Shown one piece after another: positions 14,704-22,267 of a DNA stretch of 39,048 nt. The stretch is from VGJW01 sp035285595. Its GTDB lineage: Bacteria > Cyanobacteriota > Sericytochromatia > S15B-MN24 > VGJW01. The position numbers and the translations under genes are program-made. The first letter of the stretch is position 1; each line of letters starts with the position of its first letter. The notes beneath the pieces are model-generated. The model ran no database searches and was not told where the DNA came from. It saw nothing but the letters and a program-made list of their open reading frames with translations. The DNA lies in NCBI GenBank assembly GCA_035285595.1, contig JAYKGV010000005.1:1-39048 (forward strand). The letters run 5' to 3'.

Positions 14704-15531
14704 GTGGAATTCCTGCAGGCGATCGTGTTGGGCGTGGTGCAGGGCCTGACCGAGTTCCTGCCCGTCTCCAGCACGGCCCATCTGGTGCTCTTCCCCACGT
14801 TGATGGGTTGGAAAGCCAATGGCTTGGCCTTCGACGTCGCCTTGCACATCGGCACGCTCGTCGCGGTTTTCGGATATTTTCGCCGTGACTTGCTGGCTAT
14901 TCTTCGCGGGGGGCTGCGGAGCTTGCGTGCACCTGATCTTGCGGGTGACCCCGACCAACGCATGGCGTGGTATCTCGTCGTGGCCTGTCTGCCCGCCGTC
15001 GCGGCGGGCCTCTTTTTCGAGAATCAGGTGGCGACGGTCCTGCGGCATCCTCTCGTGATCGGGGTGGCGATGCTCGGGTTCGCGTTGGTGCTGCTCTTGG
15101 CCGAAATGCTGGGCAAGCGTCAGCTGACCTTGCGCAGCATGGGGTGGCGGGAGGCGCTCTTGGTGGGATGCGCCCAGGCACTGGCCATCATTCCCGGGGC
15201 CAGCCGGTCGGGCGTGACCTTGACGGCCGGGCTGCTGGGCGGGCTTGAGCGTGAAGCTGCGGCACGGTTCAGCTTCTTGCTCGGCTCACCCATCATCTTG
15301 GGGGCCGCGGTGCTCGAGGGGCGCCACCTGCTCGAGGATCCTGCTTTTTCGTGGGCTGTGCTGGCTGCCGGGATCCTTGCCTCAGCCGCCAGCGGTTACC
15401 TTTGCATCCGGTTCCTCCTGGGGTACTTGCGTGAAAATTCCACACGTGTGTTCATCGTGTATCGTTTGCTGCTTGGTACCTTGCTGGTCTTTCTCGCCTT
15501 GACCGGCCGTCTGCCCGCGGGCACGCCCTGA
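14704..15531 (+). CDS. uppP: Undecaprenyl-diphosphatase (UppP/BacA)
   Basis: This 275-residue polytopic membrane enzyme removes a phosphate from undecaprenyl diphosphate so that the lipid carrier can be reused in cell-wall synthesis; it also gives bacitracin tolerance. Both signature regions are present: GLTEFLPVSSTAHL near the N-terminus and PGASRSGVTLTAGLLGGLER in the second half, together with about eight hydrophobic segments. Length matches the family. GTG at 14704 gives the typical start MEFLQAIVLGVVQG and follows GAGAGGGG by 10 bases; a TTG at 14695 would be too close to that site. The gene follows the hairpin array and is followed 11 bases later by a small gene. Confidence 0.96.
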   Translation: MEFLQAIVLGVVQGLTEFLPVSSTAHLVLFPTLMGWKANGLAFDVALHIGTLVAVFGYFRRDLLAILRGGLRSLRAPDLAGDPDQRMAWYLVVACLPAVAAGLFFENQVATVLRHPLVIGVAMLGFALVLLLAEMLGKRQLTLRSMGWREALLVGCAQALAIIPGASRSGVTLTAGLLGGLEREAAARFSFLLGSPIILGAAVLEGRHLLEDPAFSWAVLAAGILASAASGYLCIRFLLGYLRENSTRVFIVYRLLLGTLLVFLALTGRLPAGTP

Positions 15532-15542
15532 TCGCAGGGTCC

Positions 15543-15767
15543 GTGGTGGAAGCGCATGTGACGGTATGGCTCGAGGATCGTGCCTACCGCTTCTTCCCCG
15601 GTGCCACCGTCAGGGACCTGATCGGTCGTCTGTCGGAGCCGATGCGTGACGCCATCTCGAGGGGCGATGTGCTGATTACCGATCGCGATGGCTACGAGGT
15701 CGCGCCGGGCGGAGCCTTGTCCCCGGATGCCGTCTACCTGCTGATCCATCCCCGACGCGGCACCTAG
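15543..15767 (+). CDS. Small protein, possibly beta-grasp-like
   Basis: The 74-residue product starts 11 bases after uppP, so they are probably cotranscribed. Start choice among GTG 15543, 15546 and 15558 is uncertain; only a weak AGGG precedes. The pattern VTVWLEDRAYRFFPGATVRDLI, a helix, then GDVLITDRDGYEVAPGGALSP and a final YLLIHP suits a ubiquitin/ThiS-like beta-grasp fold, but there is no C-terminal GG, so a sulfur-carrier role is unlikely. I do not recognise a named family. Confidence 0.6.
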   Translation: MVEAHVTVWLEDRAYRFFPGATVRDLIGRLSEPMRDAISRGDVLITDRDGYEVAPGGALSPDAVYLLIHPRRGT

Positions 15768-15827
15768 CCGAGCTCCGGAACGGACCCCCGGAGGGGCCGA
15801 CGACGTGGCTCTCTCGCCGACGAAGGG

Positions 15828-15917
15828 CTACCAGACGTCGAACAGGTTGCCGAGCCCGTTCCGGCAGCCGGCGACAAAAGCGGTCGCTGCCAGCAACAGC
15901 CAGGTCCGTTGACGCAT
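15828..15917 (-). CDS. 29-residue lipoprotein, entericidin-like in size
   Basis: On the minus strand ATG at 15917 is preceded by AGGAGG at 7 bases and opens 29 codons ending in TAG at 15828. The peptide is almost entirely a lipoprotein signal: MRQR, a hydrophobic stretch LLLAATAF, and the lipobox VAGC with cysteine 18. The mature part would be only 12 residues (CRNGLGNLFDVW). The strong ribosome-binding site and exact signal layout argue that it is real. Entericidins and other small envelope lipopeptides are the nearest analogy; function unknown. It is convergent with the small gene after uppP. Confidence 0.72.
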   Translation of the reverse strand: MRQRTWLLLAATAFVAGCRNGLGNLFDVW

Positions 15918-16074
15918 CGTGAGTCCTCCTGGCTGCAGCATACCCCGTGAGGGAAGGTGCGTTGGGAGAATTCGCCGATACCGCCTCTTAACGTGTCCGC
16001 ATGACGGTTCAGGCCATGCTGGCGCGGCCGTGGCCGAAGCCGGTTTCACGTGCCACGAGAGGAGGCTGGAACCT

Positions 16075-16893
16075 TTGGTTCTCCCCATGTCGCTCCACTT
16101 GACGGTTCTTGAGGCTCTGGGGCCCCACATGATCGGTTGGCCTCCGCGTCGCGGTGAGTCGGGCCTGCCTGCGTTGTGGCGCAACCGGCTCTTCGGAGAG
16201 CGCGGCGGAGTCTTCGTGGGGCAGGGGGACCTCCTCTTGGATTTCGCCGATCTGACACGTGTCCCTGTATGGTCTCCCGAAACCGGGCAGCTGGGGGTGA
16301 GGTACGCGTGCCGACCGCACGGCCTCGGACATCCCGAGGTGGCGGCATTCCATACCCATCCCGTTCGGTACGATCGTGACCTGAGGATGATCCGGCGTCG
16401 CATCGATCGCCATCTGTGGCTTTCGGATGCCGATGTCCACGCCTTCAGGGCCCAGCATCGGCGCTACGGCTATCTCTGGCATCTCATTGGCGCGCTGGAT
16501 GTCGGGGCCTTCCACATCGAGGATGTCCTGCGGGGGAGGCGGGGGCCGAGGCTCGTCTTCCGTTGTGCTTCCCTCGAGCAGATCATGCCGGCCCTCGAGG
16601 CGGTCCTCGTCGAGCGTGAGCGCCTGCTCCATGTGCCAGGGGGACCGACGCGTCGTCCGACTTGGTCGACGGTCGACGCTTGGCTGGCACCGTTCCTGCC
16701 TGAGGGATTGGTACCCTCGCGGCATGCCTCGGCCCCCGAGGTCCTCGCGTTGGCACCTTGGCTGGCGAGGACCTTGCGCTTGCTGGGGCTCGAGCGCCAT
16801 TGGGCCAGCACGCCGCTGGCCGGTGAGCCGGGATTCGTGGCCGAGGTCCGGCGTTGCCTTCATCTTGGCGACCAACAGGGGATATCTCGCTGA
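16075..16893 (+). CDS. JAMM/MPN-like metalloprotease-fold protein
   Basis: The 272-residue product shows the elements of a JAB1/JAMM zinc site in order: a glutamate in GERGGVFVG (residue 42), the HTHP motif (histidines 93 and 95), and SDAD (Ser117, Asp120). JAMM proteases use E, HxH and SxxD in this order; here the distance between HxH and S is about 20 residues, longer than the usual 7, so either a loop insertion exists or the site is degenerate. A long C-terminal part (about 180-272) is unrelated to known domains that I recognise. The frame is open from 15919. TTG 16075 is preferred because GAGGAGG lies 9 bases upstream; ATG 16087 is the alternative. It precedes the pilin gene by 53 bases. 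Confidence 0.6.
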   Translation: MVLPMSLHLTVLEALGPHMIGWPPRRGESGLPALWRNRLFGERGGVFVGQGDLLLDFADLTRVPVWSPETGQLGVRYACRPHGLGHPEVAAFHTHPVRYDRDLRMIRRRIDRHLWLSDADVHAFRAQHRRYGYLWHLIGALDVGAFHIEDVLRGRRGPRLVFRCASLEQIMPALEAVLVERERLLHVPGGPTRRPTWSTVDAWLAPFLPEGLVPSRHASAPEVLALAPWLARTLRLLGLERHWASTPLAGEPGFVAEVRRCLHLGDQQGISR

Positions 16894-16946
16894 AAGCTTG
16901 CGCCTGCAGCCTGTCCTTGGCCTCGGGGCCGAAGGAGGATGCGGTG

Positions 16947-17132
16947 ATGTGGAAGCGGTTGCTGGAAGAGGAAGAGGGGCAGGCCCTGACCGAATACGGC
17001 CTGATCCTGGGGCTGATTGCGGTCGTTTGCGTGGGGGCGCTGTCCTTGATGGGGACCAACGTCAACAACATGCTCAAGTCGATTGCCTCGACGCTGGGCA
17101 ACACGGGAGCGGGAGGCAATGCGAGCCCCTAA
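16947..17132 (+). CDS. flp: Flp-type major pilin
   Basis: This 61-residue prepilin has a short charged leader MWKRLLEEEE, then GQALTEYGLILGLIAVV, the Flp motif with the conserved Glu-Tyr pair, and a single hydrophobic helix, followed by a short tail. In the Tad system a prepilin peptidase cuts just before the hydrophobic part, and the mature pilin forms thin adhesive fibres. AAGGAGG lies 7 bases before ATG 16947. It is the first gene of the tad locus; its stop overlaps the start of tadE by 14 bases. No peptidase gene (tadV/cpaA) is in the window, so processing must depend on one elsewhere. Confidence 0.93.
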   Translation: MWKRLLEEEEGQALTEYGLILGLIAVVCVGALSLMGTNVNNMLKSIASTLGNTGAGGNASP

Positions 17133-17502
17133 GGGAAGGGCGAGGGGCCAAGCGTTGATCGAGGTGGCGCTTGCCCTCCCTCTGCTGTTGTTGCTGGTTC
17201 GCGCGGTCATGGGGCTGGGGCAGGTCCATGCGGCCGGCCTCGCCCTGATCCACGCCAGTCGTGAAGGGGCGAGGGCCCTGGCGGTCGGCCGACCCGCTCC
17301 TGCAGTGGTGGCCGAGGTCCGGCGGCAGCTCGCACCCGTGGACCCCAAGGGTCAGGTGCAGGTCGTCCTCGAGGGAGAGCGCTCCGAACCCGGTGAGCCC
17401 GTACGGGTGGTGTTGGAATGGGCCTACCCGTCCCCCTTCGCCTGGGTGGGCCTCGGCGAACCCTTGCCGCTGCACGCGATGGCCACCATGAGGCGGGAAT
17501 GA
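17119..17502 (+). CDS. tadE: TadE-like pseudopilin
   Basis: The 127-residue product starts MRAPKGRARGQALIEVALALPLLLLLV: a basic leader, then the G-Q-A-L-I-E motif and a hydrophobic helix typical of TadE/TadF minor pilins, followed by a short beta-rich domain. ATG 17119 lies inside the end of flp and is preceded by GGGAGG at a good distance. The gene ends in an ATGA overlap with cpaB. Confidence 0.88.
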   Translation: MRAPKGRARGQALIEVALALPLLLLLVRAVMGLGQVHAAGLALIHASREGARALAVGRPAPAVVAEVRRQLAPVDPKGQVQVVLEGERSEPGEPVRVVLEWAYPSPFAWVGLGEPLPLHAMATMRRE

Positions 17503-18341
17503 TGAGGTTGATCTGGCGCTTGGCATTGGTACTGGGTGGGGCGCTCATCGCCGGAGGCGTGGCTCGTGTCATGGATGATCGCGAGGGACCCGTGGTCCCT
17601 CCCGTCCCGCTGCAGCGGATCTGGGTCGTTCGCCAAGCTGTTCCGGCGGGTCGCCCCTTGGCTGCGGGCGATGTGGCTCTCGAGCCGTGGCCCGTTGCTC
17701 ACGTGCCGGAGGGCACGCTTGGAGTCGATGCGGATCCGCGGGGACGTTCCCCGCGGGTCTCGCTGTTGCCGGGAGAACCCTTGCTGCTGGCGAGGCTTCA
17801 TCCCCGCGGCGTCCTGACGGGTACCGCGGGACTGCCCGTACCGGCCGGTCGCCGGGCCGTCACGGTGGCGGTCGATGAGGTGGTGGGTGTGGCGGGCTTC
17901 GTCGTGCCCGGCACGCGGGTGGACGTGATCGCGACGATGGATCTGGACGGCATGCCGACCAGTCGCTTGATTCTCGAGGATCTGGTGGTACTGGCCGTGG
18001 CCCAGGAGGCGGTGGGGAACGAAACGGACAAGCCTCGCATCGTCCCCTCGGCGACCTTGGCTGTCACACCCGAAGAGGCGACCAGACTCATTCTCGCCAG
18101 TGATCGAGGCCGTATTCGCCTGGCCATGCGGGCACCGGAGGATGCGGGACGTCGCCAGCTCAGGCCGCCGGGCCTGACGGCCCGGCGCTTGCTGGATGCT
18201 TCGCCGCATCGCATGAAGACTCCTGTCCCGGTCGTCCGGATTGTCGTGCGGACGCCGCGGCCCGTGGTCACCCTCTCTCCGACAGACCCACCTGTTCCCG
18301 TTCATCGGGGACCCCGGACAGAATGGACGCGTGCCGAATGA
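17499..18341 (+). CDS. cpaB: Flp pilus assembly protein CpaB/RcpC
   Basis: The product has 280 residues with an N-terminal membrane anchor (MMRLIWRLALVLGGALIAGG), a SAF-like domain (VVRQAVPAGRPLAAGDVALEPWP, later LPGEPLLLARL), and the RcpC/CpaB core with GRRAVTVAVDEVVGVAGFVV-PGTRVDVIAT, a classic family signature. It lies in the periplasm and is thought to interact with the secretin. ATGA overlap with tadE at 17499-17502; the next ATG three bases later is an equal alternative. It ends in an ATGA overlap with the secretin gene. Confidence 0.92.
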   Translation: MMRLIWRLALVLGGALIAGGVARVMDDREGPVVPPVPLQRIWVVRQAVPAGRPLAAGDVALEPWPVAHVPEGTLGVDADPRGRSPRVSLLPGEPLLLARLHPRGVLTGTAGLPVPAGRRAVTVAVDEVVGVAGFVVPGTRVDVIATMDLDGMPTSRLILEDLVVLAVAQEAVGNETDKPRIVPSATLAVTPEEATRLILASDRGRIRLAMRAPEDAGRRQLRPPGLTARRLLDASPHRMKTPVPVVRIVVRTPRPVVTLSPTDPPVPVHRGPRTEWTRAE

Positions 18342-19336
18342 TGCCCTTGTCGTCGCCTGCCACGCCTCCAGCTTTGGTGGAGCCCGGACCGTCCGAGGGC
18401 CAGTCTTTTCGTCTGGAAATCGGACAGGCAGAAGTCCTGACGCTCCCGACCGAACTTCGTAGGGTTGCCGTGGCCTTGCCGGGAGTCGCGGACGTGACGA
18501 TCACAGGGAAGCGCGAGCTGTTGCTCCAGGCTCGTGGCGAGGGCCGCACGACCCTGTGGATCTGGCATCGTGGCGGACGGGAGAGACGTGAAATTGTCGT
18601 AGGAGGCCTGGCTGCGGTACCGAACCGCGTAGAGGTCCATGTGCAGGTCCTCGAGACCCGATTGACGGATCGGAGCGATCTCGGGATCAGCTGGGGGGCG
18701 CTTGTCCGGGCTCCCGACGGCCAAGGACGCTACGAGGCCGGCGTGCTGACCTTCGCAGAGACGCCCGGAAGCCTCCCGGGAACCGCCAACCTGCTGGGCT
18801 TCGGGCCGGTCGACCGTCTGGCGGCTCATGCGCGGGGGTTGCTGCGCGACGGCCGTGCTCGGCTATTGGCTGACCCCCGTCTGGTGGCAGATTCGGGAAG
18901 CGAGGCGACCTTCCTTGTCGGGGGGGAGGTCCCGGTGCCGGTCGCTCAGCAGTTTGGCAACACCACGATGACATGGCGCGAGTATGGCATTCGGCTTGCC
19001 GTCGCTCCCAAGGTCCTGCCCGATCGCCGCATCCGCCTCAAGGTCTCGCCAGAGGTTTCCAACCTCGATCAGGCCCATGGTCTCCGTCTTGGAACCCTTG
19101 ACCTGCCTGGGTTGGGTACCCGCAAGGCCAGCACCGAGGTGACTCTTGCACCGGGTCAAGGACTGGTGATCGGTGGCTTGCTGCAGGAGGGCGAGGACGA
19201 GGTGGTGGATCGTTTGCCTTTTCTGGGCGACCTGCCGGTCGTCGGCTCCCTTTTCCGCAGCCGCCGGACGGAGCGGCAGCGGACCGAACTGACCATCGTC
19301 GTCACCCCCCGCCTTCTGGAGGACCCCTCTGAATGA
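18338..19336 (+). CDS. cpaC: Tad secretin CpaC/RcpA, short and without visible signal peptide
   Basis: The 332-residue product has the pilus-secretin N-terminal domain (SFRLEIGQAEVLTLP, VAVALPGVADVTITGKRELLLQARGEGRTTLWIW) and a secretin core with RLLADPRLVADSGSEATFLVGGE, VTLAPGQGLVIGGLL and the closing signature LPFLGDLPVVGSLFRS. Secretins form the outer-membrane ring of the pilus. Two oddities: the family is usually about 450 residues or more, and neither the ATGs at 18338/18341 nor the one at 18323 gives a signal peptide (the N-terminus reads MMPLSSPATPPALVEPGPSE). Either export uses a non-standard route, the start is mis-set, or the upstream sequence is altered. ATGA overlaps on both sides. 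Confidence 0.88.
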   Translation: MMPLSSPATPPALVEPGPSEGQSFRLEIGQAEVLTLPTELRRVAVALPGVADVTITGKRELLLQARGEGRTTLWIWHRGGRERREIVVGGLAAVPNRVEVHVQVLETRLTDRSDLGISWGALVRAPDGQGRYEAGVLTFAETPGSLPGTANLLGFGPVDRLAAHARGLLRDGRARLLADPRLVADSGSEATFLVGGEVPVPVAQQFGNTTMTWREYGIRLAVAPKVLPDRRIRLKVSPEVSNLDQAHGLRLGTLDLPGLGTRKASTEVTLAPGQGLVIGGLLQEGEDEVVDRLPFLGDLPVVGSLFRSRRTERQRTELTIVVTPRLLEDPSE

Positions 19337-20172
19337 GAGCTCGTCGATCGGCAGGCCAGGCCCTGCCCGTGCTCGGACTTTCGGCCACGGCCCTGATGAT
19401 GGCCTCGGTGCTGGCCTGGGAGGCCGGAGGCCTCTGGGTCGAGCGGCGTCGCCTGCAGACCGCGGCGGATGCCTCGGCGCTTGCCGGTGCCGCGGGATTG
19501 GCCGAAGACACCGAACACGCCAAGCGGGAGGCCGTGGTCTGGGCCAGGCACAACGGGGCGGACCCGCCGCGGGTTCGCGTGCTCGGACCCGGGAAGCTGG
19601 AAGTGACTTGTGTCGGGACTCGGAACCTCACTTGGGCGAGGCTTTTCGGCTGGGCTTCCGCCTCTGTCACGGCGCGTGCAGTGGGGGAGCTGCACTGCCT
19701 GCGCGAGGAGGCGGGTCTAAGACCGTGGGGCATCACTCGCCGGGAGGCCTTGCCCGGTCGGGATCTCGTCCTCGCGAGACCGTGGGGACCCGCCGCCCTG
19801 GCACTTGTGCTCGATGGTCCAGGCGTGGACGCCCATGCCCGGGCCGTGGCGCTAGGAGCCCGGGAGACCGTACGGATCGGAGACCGTGTGGCCCTGGAGT
19901 CTGCAGTGGTCGGACCGGCAGGTGCCGCCGCCGCGGCAGACCTGTTGGCGGCGGCCCGGCGCGGCGGGGCACACCCTGAGGTCGTGGTGGCGATGTTGTC
20001 CGATATCCCTGAGGGGACGGGTGCGGCCACAAGGCAGGTGATCGGATTCGTCCGGCTACGACTGACCCGAGCAACAGCAGCCGGTGAGATTCGCGCCTCG
20101 GTTCTTGGAGTTCTGAGGACCAGCCGGGTGGAAGGCTCGGGCACACGTTACGCCGTGAGGTTGGCGGCATGA
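19333..20172 (+). CDS. tadG: TadG-like pilus protein
   Basis: The 279-residue product begins with the TadG/Tad N-terminal signature: a basic start, GQALPVLGLSATALMMASVL as a membrane helix, and ERRRLQTAADASALAGAAGL. The remainder is predicted to be extracytoplasmic and is variable in the family; there is no von Willebrand factor domain here, which longer TadG proteins carry. Probable role: minor pilin or assembly factor. ATGA overlaps join it to the secretin and to tadZ. Confidence 0.82.
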   Translation: MRARRSAGQALPVLGLSATALMMASVLAWEAGGLWVERRRLQTAADASALAGAAGLAEDTEHAKREAVVWARHNGADPPRVRVLGPGKLEVTCVGTRNLTWARLFGWASASVTARAVGELHCLREEAGLRPWGITRREALPGRDLVLARPWGPAALALVLDGPGVDAHARAVALGARETVRIGDRVALESAVVGPAGAAAAADLLAAARRGGAHPEVVVAMLSDIPEGTGAATRQVIGFVRLRLTRATAAGEIRASVLGVLRTSRVEGSGTRYAVRLAA

Positions 20173-21017
20173 GCGGCACCTTGAGGGTGATAAGGGATGC
20201 CGGAGTCGTGGCAAGGCTAAGGCATCGTGGCAGGCGCGAGGGTCGTGGACCTGGCCGGGTCGTGGTGATCCACGGGGCACGGGCGGGGGCCGGCTGCTCG
20301 ACCTTGGCGGCTTCGCTCGCCTGGTGTTGGGCAAGGTCTTCCGGCCCGGTGCTTCTGGTAGATCTGGCCCTTCAGGGGGCGGATCAGGACTTGTTGTGGC
20401 AAGTGACGCCTCAGCATCGCCTCGAGGCGGTTCTGGAAGGAGAGGTCCCGGTCCACGAGGCATGGACGGGCATGCCGGGAGGCGTACGGCTGTTGCTCGG
20501 TCCGGTCGAGCCTCTTCGAGGGCAAGGCCCGGACCCTTGGGCTCTCGAGCGCCTCTTGGGCTGGATGGCTGATCGTCATCCTGTGGTCATCGTGGATACC
20601 TCCGCTGGATATGACGAGGCCAACAGGGCGATTCTGGCCCGAGCGGATCGGGTCCTCGTTCCCGTGCCGGCCGAGATCACCCAGCTTCGTGCAGCTCGAG
20701 CCTTGCCTGCGCTCTGGGCGTCCAGAGGTTTGGCATCGGATAGATTTTCCTTTCTTTTGGCGAGGCGTCCGGGAGGTCCCGAGCGCGAGTTGGCCAGCCG
20801 CATCCTCGACCGACCTCTCGACGGGATCATGCCGTGGGTGCCGGATGCGTCCGGCAGTGCGCGTGATCGCGGGGTTCCTCTGGTTTCCTTGCGATCGGGT
20901 CGAAGCTACCTGTCGGCCCTCGAGGATCTCGCCCGTCGGCTTTGGCCCGAGACAGGACTTGGGAGTGGTTGGACCTTGCCCTGGTGGCCTTCGCGGCTTC
21001 GGGGGGGGCGGGCCTGA
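20169..21017 (+). CDS. tadZ: TadZ/CpaE-like MinD-fold localisation ATPase with degenerate P-loop
   Basis: The 282-residue protein has a MinD/ParA fold: P-loop region VVVIHGARAGAGCSTLAASL, then VLLVDLALQGADQDLLWQ, VVIVDTSAGYDEANRAIL and RVLVPVPAEITQLRAA. It would place the pilus at the cell pole or the assembly site. The P-loop lacks both the signature lysine (Arg in its place) and the GK(S/T) lysine (Cys in its place). Loss of the second is common in CpaE/TadZ proteins; loss of both suggests weak or no ATP hydrolysis. No separate receiver domain is seen at the N-terminus. It is joined to tadG by ATGA and to cpaF by TGATG. Confidence 0.82.
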   Translation: MSGTLRVIRDAGVVARLRHRGRREGRGPGRVVVIHGARAGAGCSTLAASLAWCWARSSGPVLLVDLALQGADQDLLWQVTPQHRLEAVLEGEVPVHEAWTGMPGGVRLLLGPVEPLRGQGPDPWALERLLGWMADRHPVVIVDTSAGYDEANRAILARADRVLVPVPAEITQLRAARALPALWASRGLASDRFSFLLARRPGGPERELASRILDRPLDGIMPWVPDASGSARDRGVPLVSLRSGRSYLSALEDLARRLWPETGLGSGWTLPWWPSRLRGGRA

Positions 21018-22267
21018 TGGCCGGCATGGCGGCGGACCGGCTGGCGCAGGCGCATCGTCGGCTGTTGGTCTTGTTGCGGGACATGGGTGTCGAGCGCGAC
21101 CCGCCGCCTGACGAGCTGGAGCGTGCGGCCCGAAGGGCCGTTCTGGATACGCTCGGGGGACGGACCGAAGAGGCACCCCAGCTGGTTGCTCTGCTCCTGG
21201 CCGAAGTTCGTGGACTCGGACCGCTCGAGGTCCTGATGGAGGATCCCGCCGTCACTGAAATCATGGTCAACGGTCCCCACGCCGTCTGGACCGAGCGGGG
21301 TGGCAGAATGGAGCGGACATCTCTCAGGTTTCACGACGAGATGCACTTGCGACGGGTCATCGACAGGGTGGTCCAGCGCGTCGGGCGCAGGGTCGACGAG
21401 GCCACGCCGATGGCCGATGCCCGGTTGCCCGACGGCAGCCGCGTCCATGTCATCCTTCCTCCGTTGGCATTGGATGGTCCCGTCCTGACGATCCGACGTT
21501 TCCGCGCCGTACCGCCCGGGCCTGAGGAGTTGACGGCCCAAGGTTCATGGACACCTGAGGTCGAGTCCTTCCTTGCTGCGGCGGTACGGGCGCGCTGCAA
21601 CATTCTGGTGTCCGGGGGCACCGGATCGGGCAAGACGACGTTGCTCAACGTGTTGTCACGTTACATCCCGGAGCGGGAACGCCTGATCACCATCGAGGAT
21701 GCCGCCGAGCTACGCCTGCAGCAGCCTCACGTGGTGCGTCTCGAGACGCGTCCAGGTACGCCCACGGGCATCGCCAAGGTGGATCAAGCCGAGCTGCTTC
21801 GCAACAGTCTTCGCATGCGACCGGATCGCATCCTGCTGGGAGAGGTCCGCGGCGGTGAGGCCCTCACCATGCTGCAAGCCATGAATACGGGACACGAGGG
21901 CTCATTGGCCACGCTCCACGCCAATTCACCCCGCGATACCCTCGCGAGGCTAGAGACCATGGTCCTGATGGCGGGCACGGATCTGCCCTTGCGGGCCATC
22001 CGGGAACAAGTGGCCCGGGCGGTCGATTTGGTGGTGCAGGTGGCCCGAGGTCAGGAGGGGCGACGTGGCGTCTCCTCGATCGTCGAAGTCCTCGGGATGG
22101 AAGGGGACACCTTGACGATGCAGGAGCTGTATCGCCGAGAATCCGCGGGCGAGGCCCACGGACGTCTCTGCAGCACGGGCTTGCGGCCGCGACTCGCTTC
22201 CCGCCTCGCAGAAGCCGGTTGGGAGGCGGCGGCTCCGCCACGCTCCGGGAGAGGGAGACGCTGGTGA
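21017..22267 (+). CDS. cpaF: Secretion ATPase CpaF/TadA
   Basis: This 416-residue hexameric ATPase powers pilus assembly. Visible are the N-terminal LGPLEVLMEDPAVTEIMVNG, the VDEATPMADARLPDGSRVHV segment, Walker A SGGTGSGKTTLL (about 199-210), the Asp box IEDAAELRL, Walker B RPDRILLGEVRGGEAL and the His box GHEGSLATLHAN. All catalytic elements look intact. ATG 21017 shares its first base with the tadZ stop (TGATG); an upstream TTG at 20942 would overlap tadZ and is less likely. The gene ends in a GTGA overlap with tadB. Confidence 0.95.
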   Translation: MAGMAADRLAQAHRRLLVLLRDMGVERDPPPDELERAARRAVLDTLGGRTEEAPQLVALLLAEVRGLGPLEVLMEDPAVTEIMVNGPHAVWTERGGRMERTSLRFHDEMHLRRVIDRVVQRVGRRVDEATPMADARLPDGSRVHVILPPLALDGPVLTIRRFRAVPPGPEELTAQGSWTPEVESFLAAAVRARCNILVSGGTGSGKTTLLNVLSRYIPERERLITIEDAAELRLQQPHVVRLETRPGTPTGIAKVDQAELLRNSLRMRPDRILLGEVRGGEALTMLQAMNTGHEGSLATLHANSPRDTLARLETMVLMAGTDLPLRAIREQVARAVDLVVQVARGQEGRRGVSSIVEVLGMEGDTLTMQELYRRESAGEAHGRLCSTGLRPRLASRLAEAGWEAAAPPRSGRGRRW

